From assembly GCF_958979055.1 (NCBI RefSeq), contig NC_084897.1, positions 25,845,128 to 25,909,127 of the forward strand: DNA of 64,000 nucleotides, read 5' to 3'. Shown here one piece after another: positions 25,196 to 37,300 of this stretch. The stretch comes from Alnus glutinosa. Taxonomy: Eukaryota > Streptophyta > Magnoliopsida > Fagales > Betulaceae. The notes below the pieces were generated by a model, which did not search any database, had not been told where the DNA came from, and was given only the letters and a program-made list of their open reading frames with translations. Every line of letters begins with the position of its first letter. Within the stretch, counting starts at the first letter, position 1. The translations under genes and the position numbers were made by a program.

Positions 25196-26212
25196 ATGGA
25201 ACTGTTCAGTTTATACTGCCATCTTTTTTATACTACGTTCCTCAGCCTTAGTCTTCTCCTCATTTCCAAAGGTAAACAAAAATTTCCCAATTAATGATTT
25301 CGCCATTTGGGTGTGCAGATAATTGTTAGAATATGAGATTAAATAATCTTTAAGATAAGCGGTAATTAATTTAACCATAATTACAACAATAACTAATACA
25401 TGTTACACTCTTTTGGTTAATTTCTTCAGGCGCTTCAGGAGCAACATTCACATTTGTGAACAAGTGCGATTTCACAGTATGGCCAGGAATCTTGTCGGGG
25501 GCAGGCAGTCCAAAGCTAGAGAGCACCGGTTTCGCGCTCACAAAGGGCAGCTCTCGCACTTTCCAAGCCCCAACTGGCTGGTCCGGCCGCTTCTGGGGAA
25601 GAACCGGCTGCAACTTCGACGACTCCGGCAGTGGGTCTTGCGCCACCGGAGACTGTAGCTCCGGCACCATCGAGTGCAACGGCGCCACAGCCACCCCACC
25701 AGCCACTCTAGCCGAGATCACACTTGGCTCGGGCTCACAAGACTTCTACGATGTGAGCCTGGTTGATGGGTACAACTTGCCGATGATCGTCGAAGGGAGT
25801 GGCGAGTCGGGTACATGCGAGTCGACCGGGTGCGTCACGGACCTGAACCGGCGGTGCCCGTCGGAGCTGAGAACCGACGATGGCCGGGGTTGTAAGAGCG
25901 CGTGTGAGGCTTTTGGAAAGCCCGAGTACTGTTGCGTCGGGGCGTACGGTACAGCATCGACATGTAAGCCGTCGCAATACTCTGAGCTGTTCAAGTCCGC
26001 TTGTCCCAAGTCGTATAGCTATGCTTACGATGATGCAACTAGCACCTTCACGTGTACCGGAGCTGATTATACCATCACATTTTGTCCTTCGTCTCCAAGG
26101 TAAAGCTTCTCTTTCACTTTGAAAATTAAAATACAGGGGATTTTATTTTTATCTACTTATTTATTTTTAAGTTTGAGGTCATGACAAGTAATTTTTTTGA
26201 AGTTTTAAAGTG

Positions 26213-26243
<31 letters not shown>

Positions 26244-26577
26244 CTCTAAAAATGTATATAAATAAAAATAAAAAAACAAGAAAAAAAAATAGAAAAAAGG
26301 TTTGGACTGCATTGGGCCTTTTTTCTTTTCTTTTCTTTTTTTCTTTTCTATAAATTTTGTAGGGTGGGTGGCAAAATATCACATCAACTCAATAAAATAA
26401 AGGTATATATAATATATAGCATTACTAGTCTTATAAAGTTATTTGTTATATGGACATACAACAAGAAGTTTTTATTCAATTTAAAAATATGAGGGAGTTA
26501 TTTGTTGGTCTTTGTTAGAATGAGTCTATATGATACTAGATTAAGGCATTACATAACTATATATTGAGTCCCAGATT

Positions 26578-26626
<49 letters not shown>

Positions 26627-27119
26627 AGATTGAATCTCAATTATTATTAATCTTTTGCATATCAAACAGATGTGATTAAGACATTTTAAAAATTTGGATT
26701 TTTTTTTTTTATTTTTTTATTTTTTATTTTTTTTATCTAGCAAATAATTAAGTTCTTGTATTGGTTGTTCACTATTTTCAACTTTTAGGTTAATTACTCA
26801 TATGAATTTCATTGGTACCCATAATAATTGTACACTAATTCTGTTTGGAATTTATTCTTCTTGTGCAAGCAGTTTGAAATCTTCAAGAGATTCACCCCCT
26901 GAAATAGTAGGAACAACAACAGATGAGTCAGGATTAGGGTCAGGATCAGGATCAGGATCAGAATCTGGTTCAGACTCAGCACTTCAGCAAGCTGAACTGG
27001 CCACTTCATGGCTAGCCAATTTGGCCTCTGGGGACTCATCCAGAACTCACCCTTCTTTAGCTTTTTCATCTACCTTGATTTTGGCGATCTCTCTCCTTCT
27101 CTCATTCTTATGCTTGTAG
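25196..27119 (+). CDS. Thaumatin-like protein 2, GPI-anchor type (3 exons)
   Basis: Exons 25196-25271, 25430-26099 and 26873-27119 give 330 residues (331 if the alternative acceptor 26870 is used). The signal peptide is residues 1-25. The thaumatin domain begins GATFTFVNKCDFTVWPG and ends YTITFCPSSP. It keeps 16 cysteines, WSGRFWGRTGC and DFYDVSLVDGYN. Exon 3 encodes an acidic Ser/Gly/Glu-rich linker (LGSGSGSGSESGSD) and a strongly hydrophobic C-terminus (STLILAISLLLSFLCL), a typical GPI-attachment signal. It is a paralogue of the gene at 11226 with the same intron phases; the two lie about 13 kb apart in the same orientation, which suggests a tandem duplication. Intron 2 holds two long AT microsatellites. 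The role is inferred from the family: cell-surface, defence-related. Confidence 0.94.
26215..26243. repeat. (AT)n microsatellite in intron 2 of thaumatin-like gene 2
   Basis: Uninterrupted AT dinucleotides; probably length-polymorphic. Confidence 0.9.
26582..26624. repeat. (AT)n microsatellite, about 21 units, intron 2 of thaumatin-like gene 2
   Basis: An uninterrupted AT run of about 43 bases, the longest in the window. Confidence 0.9.
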
Positions 27120-29652
27120 TTCTCTGCCTGCCATGTGCTTTGTTCAATTCTCATCGGCAATGCCAGTCGTTTAATGATAGAAATTAGAAAGCATCATCGC
27201 CAACATCAGTGATTATGGTTACTCTGCCACCCACTTTCCAAAGGAATAGGATTCTCAATCTCCGTTTCAAATAAAATGACGATCAAAATTATTCTTGATT
27301 CATATTAGATTTACGGTTAAATATTTAACGATGTACATGATATTACATCATTTAAAAATTTTAAATGATGCGATAAAGTAAGCAAGATTTATTCCGTTTC
27401 AAAATCCTAGTTTAATGTTAACTACTCAATAATATTTTAATTGCTCATTTCTATTGTTTCGTGGGTTCGGGAGGAAGAAGTAAGAACTAGATTCCAAAAG
27501 AAGAGGAAACTTACGTGAATAACTTAATATTGAAAAAATTAACAAAAATTGATTAAGTAAATTTAATTATTTAGTGATTGACGTGTTAAGTGTCACATGA
27601 ATTGTCATATCAGCATGTGAAAACTTGTAATAAGAGTTCTCTTATTCTATTGAGTTTTACAAAGGAAAATATTTAAAATCTCAATTATTGTTATGCAAAT
27701 AAGGTAAAATAGAAAAGAGAAAAAAAATAAATTACATAGATTTACTTGATTCGAGGTAGGCACACAAGGTGCCCGAATTCATGGAGAGAGTAGTCATTTT
27801 ATAAGATTAAATTATCACTTATTTTAAAAGTTTTACTTTAAATTGATACGAATGATTTTAACACTTTTATCATGTCAGGAACTAAATAACACGTAAAATA
27901 TTTTAATTAAAAATGTAGGTAAATTGTGGAGTGAAGGTTTCAATTAAAGACTTTGATTTTAATACCATATTAAATTATTACTTATTTCAAAAAATTTAAA
28001 CTAAAAAATTAATGATAAATCTAATCCTTTAATATTTGTAGAACAAAAAATAGGTCTTCATTAATTCACCAATTACAATTTTAGCCCAGCATATTAAAAA
28101 TCTTTAATAGTTTGTCTGCCACTGGTCGGTGGGGCTTGTTTTCTTTTTGCTTTAAGCTCTGTTCACTATGAAAGTGAAATAATTAAAAAATTTAAACTTT
28201 TTTTAAATAAAAAATGATAAAAGTGAAATGGTTTAATTGGCCAAAATATTTTATGAGCGACGTCTAATATATTTTTCTTCTTTTGAGGGAATAATCAGGC
28301 CGACTATAGATATATGATTGAACTGTAATCATGGATCTTTTGAATATTATTTGAAGTTTGAGAAAATATAAGCACTTGCTAAAGAAATGGTGCTTTCAAC
28401 CACTTTCAAGATGTAATCATGATGAAAGCTAATGAGGCTTGTGTTCTACTCATAGAGTAGGTAGATTTTTTTTTTGGAGTTAGTTTGATGAGATTTAAAT
28501 GTTACAATATTAATTAAATAATTATATCAATTATTTTTTATTAGTGTATATTTTTAAGATAATTATTGATTTTAGTATGGTATCAGAGTAAATGTCTTGA
28601 ATTCGAAACTTGTATTCGTCATTCACCTCTAATTTTTAAGTCCACATGTTGGAAGGAGTGTAAGAATATTGATTAAATAATTAAAGCAACCATTTTTTAT
28701 TAAGAGTAACGTTACATACTATAACCATATCCCACCTCCATTCATTGGACTAATGTGATAGTGTTTACCAACCATTGGATTAGTCATTGTTAAAAAAGAA
28801 GAAAAAGATTAAGGACGGTTAGACATCAGCCCAGTGAAATAAAAGTGTCATATGTAGCATTACTCTTCTATTAACTTAAACTTTTAAAATAATTGGTAAT
28901 TTGTCACCAAATTTGATGAGTACTATGAGTCAAGCTTTGCGTGAAACGCAAGGGGTAGAAAAACGCCACCGGCATGAAGTGATTTTGGCCAAATTTCATG
29001 AAAGTTGGTGCTATTTCACATCAATGCTACAAGGGCTGCTCGTTGCCATACCCAATTGATTAAGTTGGCACATCAATTATCAACCTTATCAATTGACAAA
29101 AGTTTCAATTATCACCAATAGGCAGCCTTGAGGATTACGCTTGTCAATCAATTCAACACTAGAAGAGGAATTACAGTTATAGTAATTCTTTTGTTATTGC
29201 CTTTCCTTGTCCACTATTTTCCCTTCATGAAAGCACTTGTAATTAAGGGTGAGAATTTGAGTTTATGGTTCGGGTCCGTGTCGTGTTATGGATATACAAC
29301 TACGTGTCGAGACGAACACAATCCATTTCATTAATTTTTTTAAATCCCTCAACCCTGATTGACTTGTAATGTAAAAACCTTAGTATCATTCTCTTATGTG
29401 GGTGAGTAAAGGGCTTGTGACATCACAATGGATAAATGGAGGCAAAGTGTGGAAGCGTCCAACATTTAGCTATCTTAGTCTCTAAAGCTGAAAAAACATG
29501 TAATTGTCGGGCAATTCTTGCATGTTCTTATATGTAGAAGAATTTAAAACATCCTTGTTATGAGAGAAGGAAATAAAGCTAAACAAGCCAAAATAGGTTA
29601 GGATCCAAATTGTTGCCCTACTGCCTATGAGGCATGTGATTCTTCACCGACT

Positions 29653-29693
29653 TGTGTGTGTGTGTGTGTGGTGGGGTGGGGGGGGGGGGGGGG
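29653..29693. repeat. (TG)n followed by a G-run
   Basis: TG dinucleotides pass into a run of 16 G (29678-29693). Such G-runs are prone to slippage and assembly error. Confidence 0.85.
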
Positions 29694-30984
29694 TGGTCAG
29701 CCCCAGACGACACAACACAAAGAAAGAAACAAAACTGCTTTTAAGATAAGAAGAAGATTGCGGTCCATTATTAGTGGTGCTTTTGCACTCCCACTTTTTT
29801 CTTTTTCTTTTTCTTTTTCTTTTTTAACAAAAAAGTTTGGGTATTATGAAAATGAGTGTTACGCATAGTTCACGTTCTAGTAACCGATATGATAAGTGTC
29901 ACGCGAATTATCACGCCAATTTGTAAACATGATTAGTATCATGCAAGGAGTCCACGTTCTAGTTGCTAGATTGTCACATTAGTTTGTAAGCGATTTATAA
30001 TAAAAGTGATAATACCCGTAACAGCACTACTTTTCAAAACGTTTCAAAATCAACTCAAAAGAAAAGAATTTTTGTGAACAAAATATGTTCAACAGTCAAA
30101 AGGAAAAGGAAAAAAAGACTCCAAAAGGGACACAAGCAGACAACCAAAAAAAACAAAAGGGTAAGTCAGAAAAAGAAACTCCTATTTGATGAAACTAAAA
30201 ATGATTAATACATATTCTTTAATACATCTATAATTGTGGCAGAGACAGACTGATGGTCCCTTAATAGTCAGGTAAATATTACTTGACCAAAACTTTCCAG
30301 TTCATGAACATCTTCGTAAAGTATAAAAAAAAACCCTTGATTGAGCAATCTTGTCGTATGTCCCAATTTTAGAACTTAGTCTAAAGGCAAAAAGAAAAAG
30401 CAAAGTAGCCATTATATAGTTTGTCATTGAAATTTTCATTACACTAAAATGTAGGATGTTACGTAATAATCCACATGATACTGACCATGTTTATTAGCTA
30501 ACATAATAGTTTGTGTAATACTTACCACGTCAACAACTCTCCTTTCAATGAGTTTGTAAAGGAATTGTAATAAAAGTTATAATGGATTGATTCATTACCT
30601 ATTATTATGGTCATTACAGAAAGGAACAAGGGAAGAATCACCTATACTTGTTTGTATGAGCACCCTTATTCTCAGTGTTTAAAAGAAAACATCAAATATT
30701 CCATCCACTTCCAATAAATTCTAGTTTAATTGATCCACGGAGTATTTGATAGCTTTTGACATTGTTATCCATCATCTTTAGGTGGAGGGTCTTTGTTTAC
30801 TCAAGGACGGTTATATCTAAAAGTTTTTAACTTGTAACTTTGATGCCTATATGGAGATAAGGAATCTTGTTAAGCCAAAAAGCTTTAGTGCACTCACCTA
30901 TATTATGTTCAAAGTAATCTCTCTAATAAAGTAGATCAATCAAATGTAGTATTTGTATGCATTTCTTTATTGGCAAGGAAAATA

Positions 30985-31199
30985 GTTGGGGTGCTACAAC
31001 TTTTACTATAATTCACTTACAAATTGACGTGATAGTTCACATGAATACCACGTGGCACAACATAGGTGAAAAACTAAGCAACAAAATTTGACAAGCAAAT
31101 TTAATTGTTTAGTGAATGACATGATAGCCCACATAAATGCAACGTGAATTGTCACGTCAGTTTGTAAAGATTTGTAGTAAAACCTGCAGTACCCCTAAC
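30985..31199. mobile_element. MITE, about 215 bp, 'GTGACAATTCACG' family
   Basis: The left end GTTGGGGTGCTACAAC and the right end, which reads GTTAGGGGTACTGCAGG when reversed, are inverted copies. Pairing continues through TTTTACT and (A/C)A(A/C)TGACGTGA(T/C)A. There is no coding. Diverged relatives occur at 17850-18060, 23400-23480, 27530-27650, 29860-30025, 30440-30590, 50470-50540 and 61780-61990. The superfamily was not determined. Confidence 0.65.
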
Positions 31200-31352
31200 A
31201 AACCATACTTATAGGGAAAATTTCCTGCATCCTGGGAATAATAACAAAATCTATGCCTAACACAAGGGCAAACTAACAATAGAAAAAGCTGGCCAAGAAC
31301 TTAACAAGTCCACAAAATATGTAGAACACAAGGGAAAACAGCCACAGAAAGT

Positions 31353-34300
31353 TCATATTGTAATTCTGACCATTACCGGATAGCAGTGGTCCCTTTCGTA
31401 GCTGGACCAGGAGGAGTTTTTGCAATCCATGAATTCCTGATGACGCTTCCAAACTTCTGGGTCATAGTTCTCTGTTAAGCTGAAAAACAAGCCATTTTGG
31501 TCAATTGTCTCAAGAAACTTGTCCAATGAATTGCCTCTTTTAGGACTGAAAAATATGGCTTGAGAGGGCCCCGCTTTATTCAACAGGAGCTTGATGATTC
31601 GAGCAAGGCCATTGTGGAATTCCTTAAAGAAAGTGCTGTCAAAAAGGAATCAAACTAATAAATTTTGAAAAAGATAAACTTGACATGAAGATGAGAAAAG
31701 CTCGTCAGTGTGTGGCTGTATGCGCATAAATGTTCATGCATTACGTGCAAAGTGCCTTTTCTGTTGACCAATGAAGAAAACTTACCTATCTAGACATCTC
31801 CAGCTCATAGAAATTTAGGCAACGAAAAAGTTTTCCCAAGCCAATCACCTCACAAACTAAGTAATTAAACTAAAACTAATAGGAAGCAAAAGAAGCATCC
31901 ACCAGATAAATGTGATGCTGTGTGAGTGTCATCTATGACTAACACCCAGCATCAGAAATTCAAACCCCTTGTGTTTGTCACAGGGCATCAGAAAGCACTT
32001 GGAAACACTTTCTAGCAATTAAAATATAAATCACTTCATCCACATTCAATGATTCTCCATACTCTCATATGTCGAAAGAGGCACAGCATGATGCATATTG
32101 AATCAAAATAAATACTTCAAGCAAGATTAAACTTACCAGTCACTTGCAATAATGACATCAAAAGCATTAGAAAGATTTGATATTTCTTCTTGATCCCAAT
32201 GCAATGCCATAGAGTTCACTCTTGTAGCACCAAATGCTCCAGTATTGGCATCTATGTTACGCTGAATATCTGGATGTCAAAGAACCCTCAATCTGAATCC
32301 TGAAGAAAAAAGAGGAAGAGGGAGGGTTGTTTCCTTTCTTCTTCTTCTTCTTTTTTTCTTTTCTTTTTGTGGGGGGAGGGGGAGGGTTTTGCTTATTGCT
32401 ATAAATGGTATAATTCAATGCATGTTGACAATTTGAGAAAAGGAAAAAACAAAAAGTACAAAAAAAAGAGAGGATGCACCCAATAACCGCTTGATAACAG
32501 AACTGTGCAAATACAGACAATATCAAAATGAAAGGATTGGACGACAACAACAACAGCAAAAAGAAGAAATATATAGGACAAACTGAGCAGGGACTGGTCC
32601 TGGGTTGAAACAGCGCAAGCCCGTCCATATACCCAACTTCTGAGCAGGCCTCCAACTCTATTATAGGGCCGCTATTGAAGATTAGGCTCAAACAACTTAA
32701 ATCTTAATAGTACCCCCATCCAGACAATTTGTCACTCATGATTCTCCTCCAACAATCCCCTGAAGTTGACACAAGCAAGCCACAATGCCTCCCACAGAAA
32801 GCCTTTGTCTTATGCCACCATCCAAACTTCCCAGTTTGTGAAGGACAAGAAACCTCCCATGTGTCTCACCAAGTTTTTCTACCCCTTATCACCCTTGGCA
32901 GTACGCATTATTATTCCACAGAAAAGTTGAAAGGGGTGTCTCAAAATATTGTCTCTGGACTTCGACAGACAATAACAAGACATATCAGCCTACGGATACC
33001 ATCACAAGATATAATATACATAGATTTTCCCCACACGATAACTTCGCATGACTAAACCCAAAGGGTACAATTAACTAACCCATGGGTGAGGATACCACCA
33101 TCATCAAAAGTAAATAAATAAAGGATACAATCCACTACTTGAGGATTTCCATCTGATATCACAACCTCTGATGCCTCGGTGATGGCTGCAATAACTAAAC
33201 CAGCTAATCCATAACCTGATCCAAGCTCAATAACTCGTTTATACCTGGAAAAATGAGGGGAAACACATATAAATTTGATAGAACTAATACACATAAATGT
33301 TCGAAGGAAATGCAAGCAACTGGTAGAAAATGTACAGAGATTCAGCAGTCAGATACATAAATAACATTTGACACAGAAATCTATCATTACAAACCTGAAC
33401 ATGTCTGCCTGTGATAAGCAAAAGTAAGCAAGTACATCTTCTGAAGGCCAATGACCTGCACAAGAAATGTTAAAACTACAAGAAAAAGACACCCAAAAAA
33501 CAAATTGACCAAGCATATCAGTGGATATTATACAACCAAAATCTTTGTTAGCATATAAAGCACAAAATCATGTGGTGATAAACAATAGCTGGAAAAAATA
33601 CAAAGAAAATAATCCAGGAAAATTTCATGGTCAAAATTTGTACATCCCTAAGGTTCGGTTTGCCTTGATGGATGTCATTCCTTGAAAAACTCTTCTGCAA
33701 CAAAATTGTTGAGAGTAAACTTGACTGTTTTATTTGTTTCACTTTCATTTAATCTCAAATAGAAGAGAAAAATAAGCACCTATCAGATCTCAACACCCTG
33801 TCTAGCAAAATGTATTTTCGGAATTTGAGCGCTTGCAGCACTGTTGCAAACCTAAATGAAGGAATGATTCTTTCATGGTGCCACCAAATCAAAGATAGTG
33901 CACAAGTTAAGGTCAAATAAGCTTCATTATAGAATTTCAAAATAAGAGATCAAGCAAGAAGCTGATAAAAATTGAGCTCAGATTGCACTGAACTGCAAAA
34001 AGGGTTAACAAAACCTAATTTAGTGGAAAATAGCTTTCTAACGTTGATTTCAGACATTCACTAAAAAGCATAAAGTTGGGTTTAACTTTCTATGATACGT
34101 TGCTTCAAATACGAAGTAAGGCTAAAGAATAATTCTACTAACTATTAAGTGAAACCATAGTAGAAAGCCTTTTGCTTTATGAACCTCATAAACTCAATGC
34201 TTCTCAGTAGTTTCCGGCTTTCTGCAAGCAAAGCATTTAGAAGATTCTGCAACTAATGCTTTAGCAGACAGTATTCTTCACTGAAACTCCACAACCAAGT

Positions 34301-37300
34301 CATAACAGAAGAATGGACCCCCTTACTTTATTAAGCAACAAACAAGCTCAATAAGCAAGAAAAGAAGAAAGTATTTCAAGATAGAAAAAGAAAATAAGTT
34401 TCCTTTACAATCTTTAGAAGCATCCAAATTCTTCTCACATGCGGTTGACTACTTGCACCATTTGATCCCCTTCCAGTGCCATTTAATTTGAAATAGATCT
34501 AAAAGAAAATGAAATATTCATGGTTGCACACACCAACTAGCCTCAAGGAATGGTATTTTACTATCTCTCTTAATCACAAATCAAGTGTGCAATAAAAGAG
34601 TCTTGAAGATGTTTAACACACAAAGAAGCCCAGACTAAAAGACCACATGTGAATAAGGTAGGAAACAATCAAGGAATTAGAAGTTCCTTTTTCACATTGA
34701 AATGAAAGATCTTCCATCAAAATACAAAACATGTTATTCGTAACTACCAAATCTTCCCCTTCATATAGATGAAATCACCCACCATGATATTTTCATTTTG
34801 GTCTAATGGAGAAACTCAACAAGAGAACCATTTAAGAAACTAAAGGTTAATCTTGTCCTAGATTTGAATCTTAGCTAATCTGTATAAATTTATAAACAAA
34901 ACAATAACAGGAGCAATTTCATGAACTTTCATGAAACTAATGACATAAAGACATTACTTTCTCATAAGGAGTAATGGTATGCCAACAAGGACATGCTATA
35001 GGATATTCAATATCACAAACAGACCAGCACTTGCACTAAAAAGGATAGGATGCCTAGGGCCTGATTCGATCGAAAACATGATTTCACGAATGAGAACAAA
35101 ACAGTTTCTTGTTTTCAGTAAAAACAGTTGTTTGGAAAGAAGCAAACTCAAAAACTATTTTCAGAAAACAGAAAAGTTTGTTTGGTACACTATGCCCCCG
35201 AATTTTTGGAGAGTTAGAGAGTGGGGCTTTTCCCTCAGCTTCCATCCCCTCAGACGGTCACTCTATCCCTGGCCAAAAACACCATGTCTGCCACAAACTG
35301 AGCCCCTCAAAATCCAAACACCCCAAAACCGCCAAATGTCATTCATTCACCATCAGCCAGCCTCTACTCAAGGCCAAATACATCCCCATGGTCACCACCC
35401 GAACCAAGCCCTATCATCACTGGCAGTTCCCCAAACTGCCAACACACCAACCAACTGCCACATCCGTTGACAAAGCCACAAACAACCGCTACTTGAACAC
35501 TCCAAAAATACCCAATCTGCTGCTTAATCATGACCCGATAGCCACCCCTAGCAACACCGATTCGCTCAAAGCATCACCTGACCTCAAACCAGAACCACCA
35601 CGCCATCATCCAACACATACAGTCAAAATCCCATCATCACCATACTGTGTTCTATTCATGACCCAAACCACCAACACCAGATCACCACACCCATACCGAA
35701 AACCACCAACAAACCCACAAAGTAGCAAAACCTAAGGCCCAAATCCACCAACGACTTCCCCCATTGCGACACCTTCATGATGTCATGACCAAAACCTCCT
35801 ACCAACACACCACCATCAGACCCCCTGAACCGCACCATCACACTTCCACACCATCATCACTGCACCGTTACACCACCATCACCACACCCCTAACATTAAA
35901 CCCCCAAACCATCCGGTACCACAATGCCTCTCATGAGAAGAAGGGATGTGATGGATCTGAGGAAGGTTTGGAGGTCAACTGTTCAAAGTGTGCATTGTTT
36001 AAGACAAGTCTCCATGATTGCCAAATTGCCGTGAATGAGAAAACTCGTTCTCCGTGTTTTCTCAAGACTGAAAACAGAGAAACTACCAAAATGGCGCCCG
36101 CAAAACACCTGCCTAAACACTTTTTCTATCTCACTTAAAAAAAAAAAAAAGAAGTAAAGTTTCATTGAGAACCATCCCAACCATGCCTCAAATAATCTTT
36201 CAAATTAGCAATTCCAAACCATGTGAGTGAAACTTACAAACAAGCCCAGTGTTGTCAACATTGTATCTATTGCAGATCTCAAAATCACCAAGGTCAGCAC
36301 GTTCGTCCACTCTTTGGCTGCATAACGTCTACATATTAGTAACCATTTCACACCCAAAACATGCAAGATTCATGTTCCCAAAAACCACACGGTACTAATA
36401 TTGAATAAAAAAAGATGCAACACTTAATCCCAAAGAAAACAATTCCCTAAACAAGAGCTTCATTAATACAGCATTATAGCCATGTACTAATGAGCAAAAC
36501 TAATTAGAATTTTTTTTTTTTTTATCACTTCAGGAAAACTATGAATTACATGCATGCACCAAATACAAACTAAGCAAGCAAACCGTTCATAAAAACCAAA
36601 TTAACGTTTGGGATCAGCATGAATAATCATAATTGTTGATACAGTTTCCGGCATGGTAATGTGGCCTGATGATGATTCGCTTGAAGATTCGCTTTGTTCT
36701 TTATGATCTGCAAAATAATAAACACTGTGTCGGGGGGTGCCGACGATCCCCCTCCGATGCCAAAGTCAGAAGATTGTTTGGATATGAGCGAAGTAATTTT
36801 TTGAAGCATAGAATAGCATGTCCCTTAATATTAGAAGAGATTCTGGTATTTATAGAGATTGAGGAGCAGTTTAGGATTGTTCCCGGTTTGTGCAAGGATC
36901 GGCACCCGACTCAACTTCCGAATCCGTGATAAGTTAAGGCCGCTTGATTATTCCTAAATTCTCTTACGCACAAAATTTGCATAAAAGAATTGGGGGGTAA
37001 CTGTTAGGGAAAGTATTAGTTTACCAAAGCCCATACAAATCATTTGGGCCTAACCGGTTCACTCGAGTCCGACCACCCGACCCGGGTAGCCGACCCGGGT
37101 ACCTCGTAACACCCGAGTCCGCGAATATCTCGGGATTACCCGGGATTTAAGGGATACGACACACTATACATAACTAGATCGTGCGCCCGAAGTCTCTCCA
37201 AAAAACATGTCACCCATAAGGGATCGTGCGCCCGAGATACGCGGTCGTGGAACCCGAAGTGTCCGTGCGCCCGAGGCCACGTCTTCCTCAACTGCCGATC

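Larger units (their letters stand above)
27120..31352. other. MITE-rich intergenic stretch
   Basis: Lies between thaumatin-like gene 2 and the 3' end of the methyltransferase gene. No gene was recognised. It holds several diverged members of one inverted-repeat family (near 27530-27650, 29860-30025, 30440-30590 and 30985-31199), a TG/G microsatellite (29653-29693) and an AT-rich background. Confidence 0.55.

Noticed and set aside
34979-35735. 163- and 208-codon plus-strand frames inside CaMKMT intron 3
   Set aside because: Their length comes from the C/A-rich composition of the block. The two frames overlap, lack domains and are antisense to the gene.
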